The notes beneath the pieces were generated by a model. It was given only the letters and a program-made list of their open reading frames with translations, was not told the DNA's origin and made no database searches. Source: Phycisphaerales bacterium (GTDB lineage Bacteria; Planctomycetota; Phycisphaerae; UBA1845; Fen-1342). Taken from it: a stretch of DNA of 64,000 nt. Each line of letters opens with the position of its first letter. The stretch's first letter is position 1. Of the stretch, positions 26,221 through 35,484 are shown piece by piece. The stretch covers positions 682,001 to 746,000 of the forward strand of contig JADJXS010000001.1 in NCBI GenBank assembly GCA_016710275.1, in the 5' to 3' direction. The translations under genes and the position numbers were made by a program.

Positions 26221-26293
26221 GCTGCTGTAGCTCAGTTGGTAGAGTGCGTCCTTGGTAAGGACGAGGTCGCGGGTTCAAACCCCGCCAGCAGCT
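26221..26293 (+). tRNA. tRNA-Thr (GGT)
   Basis: A 73-nt cloverleaf. Acceptor GCTGCTG pairs with CAGCAGC and the discriminator is T. The D arm is TAGCTCAGTTGGTAGAG. The anticodon stem CGTCC/GGACG encloses loop TTGGTAA with anticodon GGT. The T arm contains GGGTTCAAACCCC. CCA is not encoded. Threonine tRNA before tuf is a common bacterial arrangement. Confidence 0.97.
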
Positions 26294-26427
26294 TTGATCG
26301 GGGCGCGTGAGTGCCCGGGCTGGTCGTGGGTAGTGTGGCGAGAATTCAGAGAGAGTCCTTCGAGACGCCCGAGCCGCTATCGGGTTGTGCCCGCGGAATG
26401 AACAGCGGGTGATTGTGGAGAATTTGC

Positions 26428-27660
<1,233 letters not shown>

Positions 27661-27671
27661 TCCGGACAGCG

Positions 27672-27689
27672 GCCCGCCGATCGGCGGGC
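27672..27689 (+). terminator. Hairpin after tuf
   Basis: GCCCGCC-GATC-GGCGGGC is a perfect palindrome starting 12 bases after the tuf stop. There is no U-tract, so it may be an attenuating or mRNA-stabilising structure rather than a full stop. Confidence 0.4.
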
Positions 27690-27795
27690 GCTCGGGCTGC
27701 CTGGAGCCGGCGCAGCCGGGACCGGCGGCGAAAGCCCGCCGTCGATCCCGGCTTGCGTCGCCGAATGGGCCGCCACGCGGCGGAGGAATGGTTCG

Positions 27796-27963
27796 ATGGC
27801 CAAGGCACAGAAACGCGAGTGGGTCTGGCTGCAATGCAAGGAAACGGGTGATCTGAACTATCGCACGCAGATCAACGTGACCGGCAACGCGACCAAGCTC
27901 GAGCTCATGAAATTCAGCCCGCGTCTGCGCAAGCGGACGCTGCACAAGATCAAGCGCAAGTAG
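27796..27963 (+). CDS. rpmG: 50S ribosomal protein L33 (zinc-free form)
   Basis: A 55-residue large-subunit protein near the E site. GGAGG (27782-27786) precedes ATG by nine bases. The family pattern is clear in LQCKETGDLNYRTQ, KLELMKFSPRLRKRTLHK and the basic end. It has a single Cys and lacks both CxxC pairs of the zinc-binding version, so it is the C-minus type. It sits between tuf and tRNA-Trp, in the conserved order tuf, rpmG, tRNA-Trp, secE, nusG. Confidence 0.97.
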   Translation: MAKAQKREWVWLQCKETGDLNYRTQINVTGNATKLELMKFSPRLRKRTLHKIKRK

Positions 27964-27971
27964 CGCGGCGC

Positions 27972-27994
27972 GCGGCCGGTGCGCGATCGGCCGC
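27972..27994 (+). terminator. Hairpin after rpmG
   Basis: GCGGCCG (27972-27978) pairs with CGGCCGC (27988-27994) over a 9-base loop, between rpmG and tRNA-Trp. A C-run follows instead of T. It could mark processing of the downstream tRNA as well as termination. Confidence 0.35.
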
Positions 27995-28028
27995 CCCCCC
28001 GGGCGGACGGGTGCGCGGCGCCGCTCGA

Positions 28029-28101
28029 AGGAGCGTAGCTCAATTGGCAGAGCAGCTGATTCCAAATCAGCAGGTTGGGGGTTCGATTCCCTCCGCTCCT
28101 G
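28029..28101 (+). tRNA. tRNA-Trp (CCA)
   Basis: A 73-nt cloverleaf. Acceptor AGGAGCG pairs with CGCTCCT and the discriminator is G. The anticodon stem GCTGA/TCAGC encloses loop TTCCAAA with anticodon CCA. The T arm contains GGGTTCGATTCCC. No encoded CCA end. The gene lies directly before secE, as in many bacteria. Confidence 0.97.
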
Positions 28102-28186
28102 GTTCGTTCCGTCGCCCCGGCGGCGCAGCGCGGGTGCGGGGTGTCGCGGGCGCTGCGGCGGCCCGGTAGATCAGTGAGGCAGGATC

Positions 28187-28714
28187 GTGGTCGATTCACC
28201 GGCGGATGATCGCAGTCAGGAACGACCGGTTCGTGATCGCTCCGGCGACGCGGAAGGCGGCTCTCCCTTTGCGCTCTACAAGAGCGGCCAGGGCGCTTAC
28301 GTCCGCTGGGGGTCGGCGCTGGGGGCGGGCGTCATCACGGTGGCGGCGGCGCTGTTTTTCTACGACCGGCTCTCGGCGATCACGTTCGTCGAGAATGCCA
28401 GCACACGGCTGTGGATTCAGACGGGCGTAGCGCTGGGCATTCTGGCGGGGCTGGCGATTCTGGGATTCCGGCTGATCGGGCAGTCGCCGCGGGTGGTGGA
28501 TTTTCTGATTGCCACCGAAAATGAGATGCGGAAGGTCAACTGGTCGAGCCGCAAGGAGGTCTGGGGCGCGACGAAGGTGGTGATCGCGACGGTGCTGCTG
28601 ATGGGGCTGGCGCTGTTCATCGTCGACCTGATCTTCATGAGCTTCTTCAGCCTGATCGGCGTGATTCGCATGCCGATGCCGATTCTCCAGACGCTGTTCG
28701 GGGGAGCACAGTGA
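28187..28714 (+). CDS. secE: Preprotein translocase subunit SecE
   Basis: A 175-residue membrane subunit that clamps SecY in the Sec channel. It starts at GTG 28187 behind GAGGCAGGA. Two hydrophobic spans (about 40-60 and 75-97) precede the conserved cytoplasmic amphipathic helix FLIATENEMRKVNWSSRKEV and a final TM helix (VVIATVLLMGLALFIVDLIF). This makes it a three-TM SecE, longer than the minimal one-TM type. Its stop overlaps a GTG two codons ahead of the nusG start, so secE and nusG should be co-translated. Confidence 0.96.
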   Translation: MVDSPADDRSQERPVRDRSGDAEGGSPFALYKSGQGAYVRWGSALGAGVITVAAALFFYDRLSAITFVENASTRLWIQTGVALGILAGLAILGFRLIGQSPRVVDFLIATENEMRKVNWSSRKEVWGATKVVIATVLLMGLALFIVDLIFMSFFSLIGVIRMPMPILQTLFGGAQ

Positions 28715-28716
28715 CG

Positions 28717-29310
28717 ATGAGCGAGGCGATTCCCGTCAGTTCGTCGGAGCCGAGCCGTCCCGACATGCTCTGGTATGTGCTGAAGGTGCTGGCGAACCAG
28801 GAGGATCGCGTCCGGGACGCGCTGGAACGCAAGGTGAAGATCGAGAAGATCGAGCACCGGGTGGGGCGGGTGCTGGTTCCGACGCAGAAGGAAAAGCGGA
28901 TGCGCGGCGGCAACGCGCGCGTGTATCACCGCAAGCTGTATCCCGGCTATGTGTTCGTGGAGATGGCGACCGAGCCGGACGGCAGCATCCCCGAGGACGT
29001 GTGGTTCGTCATCAAGGAAACGTCGGGCGTCGGCGATTTCATCGGCTCGGGGGGCAAGCCCAGCCCGATGAAGCCGGTTGATGTGGAAAAGATGCTGCAG
29101 GCCTCCGTGAAGCAGGACGATCAGCCGACGCTGTCGAACCTGAACTTCAAGGTGGGCGACAAGGTGAAGGTCCGTGAAGGCCCGTTCGAGAATTTCGAGG
29201 GGCTGGTCGACGAAATCAACGCCCAGAAGGGCATGGTTCGCGTCATCGTGACGATCTTCGGCCGGGCTACCCCGATCGAGATCGAATATTGGCAGATTGA
29301 GCCGATCTAG
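28717..29310 (+). CDS. nusG: Transcription antitermination/elongation factor NusG
   Basis: Binds RNA polymerase and links it to the leading ribosome or Rho. I chose ATG 28717, ten bases after GGGGAG; GTG 28711 overlapping the secE stop is the alternative. The NGN domain runs from WYVLKVLANQEDRVRDAL to PGYVFVEM, and the KOW domain is in VGDKVKVREGPFENFEGLVD. The region GNARVYHRKLYPGYV is typical. The total of 197 residues is slightly longer than E. coli NusG owing to insertions in the NGN domain. Confidence 0.97.
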   Translation: MSEAIPVSSSEPSRPDMLWYVLKVLANQEDRVRDALERKVKIEKIEHRVGRVLVPTQKEKRMRGGNARVYHRKLYPGYVFVEMATEPDGSIPEDVWFVIKETSGVGDFIGSGGKPSPMKPVDVEKMLQASVKQDDQPTLSNLNFKVGDKVKVREGPFENFEGLVDEINAQKGMVRVIVTIFGRATPIEIEYWQIEPI

Positions 29311-29341
29311 GAAACTCCCGCTGCAACCGCGCAGGTGACTC

Positions 29342-29791
29342 ATGGCAAAGCAGGTCGTCGCACAGATCAAAGTTCAGGCCCCCGGCGGCAAGGCCACTCC
29401 GGCTCCGCCGATCGGCCCCGCGCTGGGACAGCACGGCGTCAACATCGGGCAGTTCGTGACCAAGTTCAACGCCGAAACCAAGGCGATGGACGGCATGATC
29501 GTCCCGTGCGTGATCACCGTGTACAAGGACAAGACCTTCGACTTCATCATCAAAAGCCCGCCGGCCAGCGTGCTGCTGGTCAAGGCCGCCAAGCCGATCG
29601 ACGCGTCGCAGGCGATCGTCGAGAAAGGCTCCGGCGTTCCGAACCGCACCAAGGTCGGGCGGGTCACGAAGAAGGACGTCCGCAAGATTTCCGAGACGAA
29701 GATGAAGGATCTGAACGCCTTTTCGCCCGAGGCGGCGGACCGCATCATCATGGGCACCGCGCGGTCGATGGGCATCGAGGTGGTGGACTAG
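29342..29791 (+). CDS. rplK: 50S ribosomal protein L11
   Basis: A 149-residue protein of the GTPase-associated centre. The N-terminal domain carries APPIGPALGQHGVNIGQF and the C-terminal RNA-binding domain runs from VGRVTKKDVRKISETKMKDL to AARSMGIEVVD-like end residues. The ATG lies 31 bases after the nusG stop. Length and sequence are normal. Confidence 0.98.
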   Translation: MAKQVVAQIKVQAPGGKATPAPPIGPALGQHGVNIGQFVTKFNAETKAMDGMIVPCVITVYKDKTFDFIIKSPPASVLLVKAAKPIDASQAIVEKGSGVPNRTKVGRVTKKDVRKISETKMKDLNAFSPEAADRIIMGTARSMGIEVVD

Positions 29792-29852
29792 TCCGGTGAC
29801 CAGGTCCGGCGCGGCTTGTCTGCGCCGTCGGCTCGATACGGGATCGCCGCTC

Positions 29853-30080
29853 ATGGACATGCAGCACGTCGACAAGTATCAGTTCGTCGCCACGCTGCGC
29901 GAGACGACCGTGGACTGGTCGCTTTCGCTTGAGCTGGAGGGCGGGCAGAAGCACACCATCGCGATCACCGACGGTGCGGAGGTGCCGCTGCTGCTGGACC
30001 TGCTGCGGAAGGATCCGTCGATCTATTTTGATCCGAAGAATCGCCGGCTCTCGACCGGCTGGAACTCGCCCGGCGCCTAG
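29853..30080 (+). CDS. Small conserved-looking protein between rplK and rplA
   Basis: A 75-residue frame inserted in the ribosomal operon, beginning MDMQHVDKYQFVATLRETT. It reads like a real soluble protein, with alternating beta-type segments (WSLSLELEGGQKHTIAI) and a helix (VPLLLDLLRKDP). The ribosome binding site is weak. ATG 29859 or an upstream GTG (29796) are possible starts. I do not recognise a family. Its place suggests a role linked to ribosome assembly or operon control, which is inference from position only. Confidence 0.6.
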   Translation: MDMQHVDKYQFVATLRETTVDWSLSLELEGGQKHTIAITDGAEVPLLLDLLRKDPSIYFDPKNRRLSTGWNSPGA

Positions 30081-30120
30081 CAGTGCCGCGGGCGGCGAGT
30101 GCATGGAGAATGAACCCGAT

Positions 30121-30137
30121 GCCGGCGTGAGGCCGGC
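30121..30137 (+). promoter_or_regulatory. Hairpin in the rplA leader
   Basis: GCCGGC-GTGAG-GCCGGC sits about 95 bases before the rplA ATG, in the 152-base gap after the small ORF. L1 often represses its own mRNA by binding a leader structure. I cannot show that this hairpin mimics the rRNA site. Confidence 0.25.
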
Positions 30138-30232
30138 GCTGTGCGGCGCGTGGGCGTCGCCGGCAATCACAACGCAGCCTGACCACGGGCGGCGGCCGAC
30201 CCTCCTCACCCGGCCGCAAGTGGGAGCTTTGC

Positions 30233-30925
30233 ATGCCGTATCGCAGCAAGCGCTATCGAAAGGACGCCGAGCGGGCGCCGGACAAGGCGCTGGCGCTGGC
30301 CGACGCGATCAAGCGCCTCAAGACATTTTCCAAGACCCGCTTCGACCAATCCGTCGATCTGGTCTGCCACCTCGGGATCGACGCCAACCAGGCCGATCAG
30401 GCGGTGCGCGGCTCCTTCTCCTTTCCCCGCGGCATCGGCAAATCCAAGAAGGTGATTGCCTTCTGCCAGGATGGGGACGTGGCCGCGGCGAAGGCCGCCG
30501 GCGCGATCGAAGCCGGCAACGATGATCTCGTCGAGAAGGTCAATAAGGGCTGGACTGATTTCGACGTGGCGATCTCGCACCCGTCGTTGATGGGCAAGGT
30601 CGGCCGGCTCGGCAAGGTGCTCGGTCCGCAGGGCAAGATGCCCTCGCCGAAGGCCGGCACGGTCGCGGCGGACGTCGCGACCGCGGTGAAGGAGTTTTCG
30701 GCCGGTCGAATTGAGTATCGCAACGACAAGGGCGGAAACATCCATGTGCCGGTCGGTCGCTTCAGCTTCAGCGACGACGACCTGAGCACGAACATCTCCG
30801 CCTTTATCGAGCAGCTTCGCCGCGTGAAACCGGCGGCTGCGAAGGGCGCGTACCTGAAGAAGGTGGTCATCAGCGGCACCATGACGCCCGGCGTGCAGAT
30901 CGACGTCGCGGCCCACGCGGAGTAA
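30233..30925 (+). CDS. rplA: 50S ribosomal protein L1
   Basis: A 230-residue stalk protein that moves deacylated tRNA out of the E site and usually represses its own operon. The family pattern is clear in FDQSVDLVCHLGID, VRGSFSFPRGIGKSKKV, HPSLMGKVGRLGKVLGPQG and GRIEYRNDKGGNIHVPVG. GTGGGAG lies just before the ATG. The rplJ start follows the stop by six bases. Confidence 0.98.
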   Translation: MPYRSKRYRKDAERAPDKALALADAIKRLKTFSKTRFDQSVDLVCHLGIDANQADQAVRGSFSFPRGIGKSKKVIAFCQDGDVAAAKAAGAIEAGNDDLVEKVNKGWTDFDVAISHPSLMGKVGRLGKVLGPQGKMPSPKAGTVAADVATAVKEFSAGRIEYRNDKGGNIHVPVGRFSFSDDDLSTNISAFIEQLRRVKPAAAKGAYLKKVVISGTMTPGVQIDVAAHAE

Positions 30926-30931
30926 TGCCCC

Positions 30932-31549
30932 ATGAGCAAACCCATCAAGGACATGATGACCGCGCAACTGCGCGAGCGCTACGCGGGGGTTGACAGCGCC
31001 CTGTGGGTCGACTTTGTCGGCTGCCCGGGCGTCACGAACAACGAGTTCCGTCGCGCCCTGCACGGCCGGCAGATGCGGCTTGAGATCATCAAGACGTCGC
31101 TGTTGCGCCGCGCGGTGGCCGGCTCGAAGCTCGAGCCGCTGGCGAAGAGCGTCAGCGGCCCGGCGGCGCTGGTCACCGGCGGCGAGTCCGCGATTGACAT
31201 CGCCCGGGCGGTCGAGGAGTGGCTGCCGAAGATCAAGGGCATGAAGCTCCGCGGCGCGATGCTGGACGGGGAGCTGCTCGGGGATCGGGACGTGGCGGGG
31301 CTGGCGAAGATGGCCGGCCGGCGCGAGCTGCAGGCCGGAATCGCTTCGGCGGTGCGCGCCCCCGGCGGCAAGCTGGCCGCGGCGATCCTGGCGGGCGGCG
31401 GCGCGATCGCGGCGTGCGTCAAGTCGCTGATCGAGAAGCTGGAGAAGGGCGAAGGGGTCGGCGCAGCGCCGGCAGCCGCTGCGGAGGCAGCGCCGGCGGC
31501 CGCAGCGGAGGCTGCACCGGCCGCACCGGCCGCAGAGCCGTCCGCCTGA
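30932..31549 (+). CDS. rplJ: 50S ribosomal protein L10
   Basis: The stalk base protein that anchors L7/L12 dimers; 205 residues. The conserved region includes FVGCPGVTNNEFRRAL and the segment LRGAMLDGELL. The C-terminus is extended by an Ala/Pro/Glu repeat (AEAAPAAAAEAAPAAPAAEP), beyond the helix that binds L12. Only six bases separate it from rplA, so the usual long L10 leader is missing here. Confidence 0.96.
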   Translation: MSKPIKDMMTAQLRERYAGVDSALWVDFVGCPGVTNNEFRRALHGRQMRLEIIKTSLLRRAVAGSKLEPLAKSVSGPAALVTGGESAIDIARAVEEWLPKIKGMKLRGAMLDGELLGDRDVAGLAKMAGRRELQAGIASAVRAPGGKLAAAILAGGGAIAACVKSLIEKLEKGEGVGAAPAAAAEAAPAAAAEAAPAAPAAEPSA

Positions 31550-31566
31550 TCGAGATGATCGGCATA

Positions 31567-31663
31567 GGCGCCCCGCGTGGGCGCCGGGCCGCTTGAATTG
31601 AAACGCTGGATCCGCGTCCGGCTGCTCCGCTTTGGCGGATTAAACAGGCCCATCGGGGGCCTG
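31567..31663 (+). promoter_or_regulatory. Two hairpins in the rplJ-rplL spacer
   Basis: GGCGCCC (31567-31573) pairs with GGGCGCC (31579-31585), and CAGGCCC (31645-31651) pairs with GGGCCTG (31657-31663). Each has a 5-base loop and 7-bp stem. The spacer is 195 bases in an otherwise tight operon. The structures may help set the higher L7/L12 output, by processing, partial termination or an extra promoter; which one is not evident. Confidence 0.4.
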
Positions 31664-31744
31664 GCTACCGAACCGATCCCCTGACCGCGCGACGCGCCGG
31701 GGCATTGCATCCCGGCCGGGCGCTGATTTCGGAGAAGTGCACTC

Positions 31745-32134
31745 ATGGCGAATGTGGAAACCCTGGGCGATCAGATCGCGTCGCTGACGCTGATCGAGGC
31801 CAAGCAGCTCACCGACTACCTGAAGGACAAGTACGGCATCGAGCCGGCGGCGGGCGGCGCGGTGATGATGGCCGCTCCGGCCGGCGGGGCGGGCGGTGGT
31901 GCGGCGGCGGCGGCGGAGAAGACCGAGTTCGCGGTGGTCCTCAAGAGCGCCGGTGCGAACAAGCTGCAGGTCATCAAGGTGGTGCGTGCGGCCCGTGCGG
32001 ACCTGGGTCTCAAGGAGGCCAAGGAGCTGGTGGACGGTGCGCCCAAGACGCTGCTTGAGAGCGCGCCGAAGGCCGACGCCGAGAAGTGGAAGAAGGAACT
32101 GGAAGGCGCCGGCGCGACGGTCGAGCTGCAGTAG
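31745..32134 (+). CDS. rplL: 50S ribosomal protein L7/L12
   Basis: The multicopy stalk protein that recruits GTPase factors; 129 residues. The N-terminal dimerisation domain (LGDQIASLTLIEAKQLTDYL) is followed by a Gly/Ala-rich hinge and the C-terminal domain with VLKSAGANKLQVIKVVRA and GLKEAKELVDGAPKTLLE. A good GGAG precedes the ATG at 31745. It is the last gene of the block and is followed by a strong hairpin. rpoB and rpoC do not follow. Confidence 0.98.
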   Translation: MANVETLGDQIASLTLIEAKQLTDYLKDKYGIEPAAGGAVMMAAPAGGAGGGAAAAAEKTEFAVVLKSAGANKLQVIKVVRAARADLGLKEAKELVDGAPKTLLESAPKADAEKWKKELEGAGATVELQ

Positions 32135-32182
32135 CCGACTGCGGCGCGGCTGCGAGCCTGTTTGTTGCTGGTTCAATCCACG

Positions 32183-32219
32183 ACGCCCCGGATCCGGTCA
32201 TGTGCCGGGTTCGGGGCGT
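32183..32219 (+). terminator. Strong terminator-type hairpin after rplL
   Basis: ACGCCCCG (32183-32190) pairs with CGGGGCGT (32212-32219). Pairing continues inward with wobbles to about 15 bp around a 7-base loop. It lies in the convergent gap between rplL and the HNH gene and could end both transcripts. The following bases are only mildly T-rich. Confidence 0.65.
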
Positions 32220-32266
32220 TGGCGTCGTTCAGCAAGTTACTCGCGATGCGCGACGCCCTTCCGCTG

Positions 32267-33301
32267 CTACGATGCTCGAGAAATGTCCGTGTCTGACCAC
32301 CCGCGGGCCTTCAAGCCACGGAGCAGATATTCATCGGGAGGGCGCAACTCCGGCGAACCGGGCATCGTCATCGCCGTCGGGATCATCTGTCGCAAAAAGT
32401 CGAGACCGGCATCAAGGCGCGCCTTTCTGAGTCTGGTAAGCAAGCGCGAATTGAGCGCAGTTCGTCCGCCGGGCAAGAGTCCGAGCAGCCCGCAATCGTA
32501 GGCGCGGTGTAAGAGCGGATTAAGAGCAACGCCGTTGCGCGGTTCATCGGTGCTCGTCGGTTCGGACACCGGGACTACGTGCGCGGCGTCCACCAAACGA
32601 AGCGCTACGCCCGTGAGGCAGCAGCGATACCCATACGCGCGAAGCACCAACGGCCGGAAGCGGGCTTCGCGGAAGTTTCTGACCACGGAAACAACTTGAT
32701 GTCTTCTCGACTGCGCCGCGTCCGTTGTACCAGAGTCGATGAACGCGCGCTCATCTTCGGGCGTGCCCTCGACCAGCGTAGCGGCATCGCTCACTTCGCC
32801 GCTGCAATCGTACAAGCGCTCATATTCTTGTAGATACCAAAGCAGGTAATCCGGTTGCACGGCCACGGCGATTTCCTGACCTTCGCGCACGCTTCGCACT
32901 TCGGTGGCCATTCCAACCGTGCTCGCGCGCTCCAAAGTGTCGAGGGAAAGCTGCAAGCTCGGGGAACCGGCGCTAAACCCCAGATGACGACGCACGTCCC
33001 AGAAGGCGAAAACGCCGGTTTCATCGCTCCAACCGCCGAGGATCGTTCGCACGCCCGCCTTTAGCGTGAACTGCTCAACCCCCGTTAGCTGGATGCGGCG
33101 CTCTCTGGGGCGGCCGCGCCCTTTGCCCCCGAACGTGACCGCCCATAGGTACACTTCAAGACGGTACGTTTTCCCGTCCATGACGACACTTAAGACAAGC
33201 GGCCGGGCTTGGACGCCTGAGACGACCAGCACCGTCGCGCCGGCCAGCTCCAGCGCGCCGATGAATCTGTCTGCCAAGTCGCCAAACTTGATTCCGGGCA
33301 T
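32267..33301 (-). CDS. HNH restriction endonuclease of an R-M cassette
   Basis: A 344-residue nuclease with the HNH_2-type core near residues 225-275: CCLTG, then DAAHVVPVSE, NGVALNPLLHRAYDCGLL. The N-terminal 200 residues are unrelated to anything I recognise and probably read the DNA target or modification state. It starts at ATG 33301, six bases after the stop of the methyltransferase gene upstream. All three cassette genes run the same way. GC is lower than in the flanking ribosomal genes, indicating transfer. The modification dependence and recognition site cannot be read from sequence. Confidence 0.85.
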   Translation of the reverse strand: MPGIKFGDLADRFIGALELAGATVLVVSGVQARPLVLSVVMDGKTYRLEVYLWAVTFGGKGRGRPRERRIQLTGVEQFTLKAGVRTILGGWSDETGVFAFWDVRRHLGFSAGSPSLQLSLDTLERASTVGMATEVRSVREGQEIAVAVQPDYLLWYLQEYERLYDCSGEVSDAATLVEGTPEDERAFIDSGTTDAAQSRRHQVVSVVRNFREARFRPLVLRAYGYRCCLTGVALRLVDAAHVVPVSEPTSTDEPRNGVALNPLLHRAYDCGLLGLLPGGRTALNSRLLTRLRKARLDAGLDFLRQMIPTAMTMPGSPELRPPDEYLLRGLKARGWSDTDISRAS

Positions 33302-33307
33302 TCGCGC

Positions 33308-34297
33308 TCACTTGGTGGTCGGCTTGTTTCCTGCCAGAGCTGAGCGTATCGCGGCGCTGACGAACAACGGTCCTTCCAGGAATCGCAGCATTGAACCGCG
33401 CATGTATTCGCCCTCCCGCTCGAAGGCAATCCAGCGATGTCCGCGGCGCTCCGCCACGCTCCCCGTGACATTGCTTCCGGCAAACGGGTCAAGGATCAGG
33501 TGTTTCTTGCCGTCGAGGAGAAGATCGACAAAGAATTCGACGAGCTTTGCGGGAAACCGCGCCGGGTGGGGCTTCACGTCGTACTCACGGCAAAGTCGAA
33601 GGTAGGCGCTGTTCGATTCCGTGTTCGCGATGGTGATTAGATTGGGTGGAATAGCACCGCCATTGTCTCGGTTGAAGTTGACCGAAATGTCGTGACCGCT
33701 GGGGCGTTTTTTCGCCTTATATCCATTCTTCAAGAGCGATTTCATTGACTCGCTGTAGGGCTGCAAGACTCTGCGATTGTCAGCGCTGGGGTTCTCCGAC
33801 TTGCTGAACCACCAGACTGTATTAACGGCGTCCTTGACGCGCACACGCCGCACCGTCACCCATTCAGCCGGGGTCGGGAGTCGGGACGGGTTGTACCAAT
33901 AGAAATCTTGCGCGAGATAGAACTTCTTGGAGAGCGCGACCGCGACCTCAAAGTGATACATGCTTCGCACGGGTGCGCCTGGAATCCACGCGCCGCCGAT
34001 GTCGAGAACGAAGCTCCCGTCGGGTTTCAGGATGCGCTTGATTTCCTCGCAGAACGGAAGGAACCATGCAAGATAGCGCTCCACCGGCTCGTTGCCGTAT
34101 TCCTTTTTGCGCGTGAGCGCGAATGGCGGGCTCGTGAAAACAAGGTCGATGGTCTCGGCGGGAATCTTGCGCATTCCAGCGAGCGAGTCGGAAAGAAACG
34201 CTGCACCGAGCTCGGTGTGGTAGTGCGGATTCGCGCCGTCCAAGCCGACATCTTTCAGCCAATCCAAGTCGGCTTTCGTCGCTCCGAGTTTGAGCAA
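33308..34297 (-). CDS. DNA amino-methyltransferase (SPPF type) of the R-M cassette
   Basis: A 329-residue SAM-dependent enzyme methylating the exocyclic amino group of cytosine (N4) or adenine (N6). The catalytic motif is FTSPPFAL near residue 58 and the SAM motif DPFAGSNVTG is near residue 275, the beta-type order (catalytic before SAM). SPPF/SPPY is most often N4-cytosine. The TTG start at 34297 has GGGAG seven bases upstream; no ATG fits. It lies four bases after the stop of the other methyltransferase gene. Base composition matches the HNH gene rather than the first methyltransferase. Confidence 0.9.
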   Translation of the reverse strand: MLKLGATKADLDWLKDVGLDGANPHYHTELGAAFLSDSLAGMRKIPAETIDLVFTSPPFALTRKKEYGNEPVERYLAWFLPFCEEIKRILKPDGSFVLDIGGAWIPGAPVRSMYHFEVAVALSKKFYLAQDFYWYNPSRLPTPAEWVTVRRVRVKDAVNTVWWFSKSENPSADNRRVLQPYSESMKSLLKNGYKAKKRPSGHDISVNFNRDNGGAIPPNLITIANTESNSAYLRLCREYDVKPHPARFPAKLVEFFVDLLLDGKKHLILDPFAGSNVTGSVAERRGHRWIAFEREGEYMRGSMLRFLEGPLFVSAAIRSALAGNKPTTK

Positions 34298-34301
34298 AGG
34301 A

Positions 34302-35366
34302 CTACTCCCAGCAAGTTCGAGTCCGACGAGAGCGCTGCGCGGCTACCCAATTGTCTGCGGGACCGCCTGCCCCTGTCCAGCCCCGCTCCGATTGCGTCAC
34401 CGTCGCGCTGCGATACAGATCGCCGGCGTGCTCGGTGAGGCGCTTGCGGCCGCGCTCCAGGTACTCCGCGTCCACCTCGATGCCGATGCTGTTCCGCCCC
34501 CAGCGCGCGGCGGCCAGATTCGTCGTCGCCGATCCCATGAACGGATCAAGCACCGTGTCCCCCACGAACGAGAACATCCGCACCAGCCGCTCCGCAAACT
34601 CCAGCGGAAAAGGGGCCGGATGCCCCGCGGTCGAAGCGCCGGGCAGGTCGGACCAGATCTGCCGGAACCACTGCTGGTAGTTTTCGGCGCTGATGAGGCT
34701 CAACACGCGCTCGCGCGTTCGCGGGCTGCGGTAGCCCCCGGGTTTGCGCTGCATCAGCACGAACTCCACGTCGTTCTTGATTACGGCATTCGGCTCATAC
34801 GGCTTGCCGAGAAACCCCCCGCCGCCCGACACTTCGTAATTCGCATTGGCGATCTTGTGCCAGAAGATCGAGGCCAGGTTGTCGAACCCCAGCGCCCGGC
34901 AGCGCTCCTGGATCGTCGCGTGCAGCGGCACCACCATGTGCCGCCCGTTGTTCCGCTTGCGCGACAGGCACACGTCGCCGACGTTGACGATCAGCCGTCC
35001 GCCCGGCACCAGCGCCCGCAGGCAGTTGGCCCAGACCTCGTCCAGCGCACCGATGAATTCGTCGTAGTCCGCGACGTGCCCCAGTTGGTGTTTTGACTCG
35101 TTGTAGCGCTTCAGCGTCCAGTAGGGCGGCGACGTGACCACCAGGTGAACCGAGCCTTCCGGCAGGGCCGACGCGCTCCGCGCATCCCCCAGGATCAGCT
35201 CATGTGTGGTGGGCAGCCCGCGCACCGTCGCTTCGATTCCGCGGACGGCCTCCGCATCGCGCGCCAGCGTCGGCAGGACATCGTCCGCGTCGCGGCCGTT
35301 CAGCAGACTGGAGATCAGCGCATCGGTGCTTTCGGGGAGGCCGGCGGCGCGGGCGAGCGTACTCAT
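34302..35366 (-). CDS. DNA amino-methyltransferase (SPPY type) of the R-M cassette
   Basis: A second SAM-dependent methyltransferase of the same beta-type order. LVVTSPPYWTLKRYNESK is the catalytic motif and VLDPFMGSATTNLAA the SAM motif. I start it at ATG 35366 (MSTLARAAGLPES) because the 32 codons upstream are Arg/Gly-rich and unlike the family; a longer frame to 35462 remains possible. It is the first gene of the cassette. Its GC content is like the host's, higher than that of its two partners, so the cassette may be composite. Two enzymes of this kind usually modify the two strands of an asymmetric site. Confidence 0.88.
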   Translation of the reverse strand: MSTLARAAGLPESTDALISSLLNGRDADDVLPTLARDAEAVRGIEATVRGLPTTHELILGDARSASALPEGSVHLVVTSPPYWTLKRYNESKHQLGHVADYDEFIGALDEVWANCLRALVPGGRLIVNVGDVCLSRKRNNGRHMVVPLHATIQERCRALGFDNLASIFWHKIANANYEVSGGGGFLGKPYEPNAVIKNDVEFVLMQRKPGGYRSPRTRERVLSLISAENYQQWFRQIWSDLPGASTAGHPAPFPLEFAERLVRMFSFVGDTVLDPFMGSATTNLAAARWGRNSIGIEVDAEYLERGRKRLTEHAGDLYRSATVTQSERGWTGAGGPADNWVAAQRSRRTRTCWE

Positions 35367-35484
35367 CGATGATTCCGCCTCGCGCAGAAAACGGGAAGGC
35401 CAAAGGGGGTCTGCGCTCCGGTTCCCCGCGCCCCATTCTCCCGCCCCGAGCCGGACCGTCAAGCCGCCTGCCCCCGGCGGCGCG

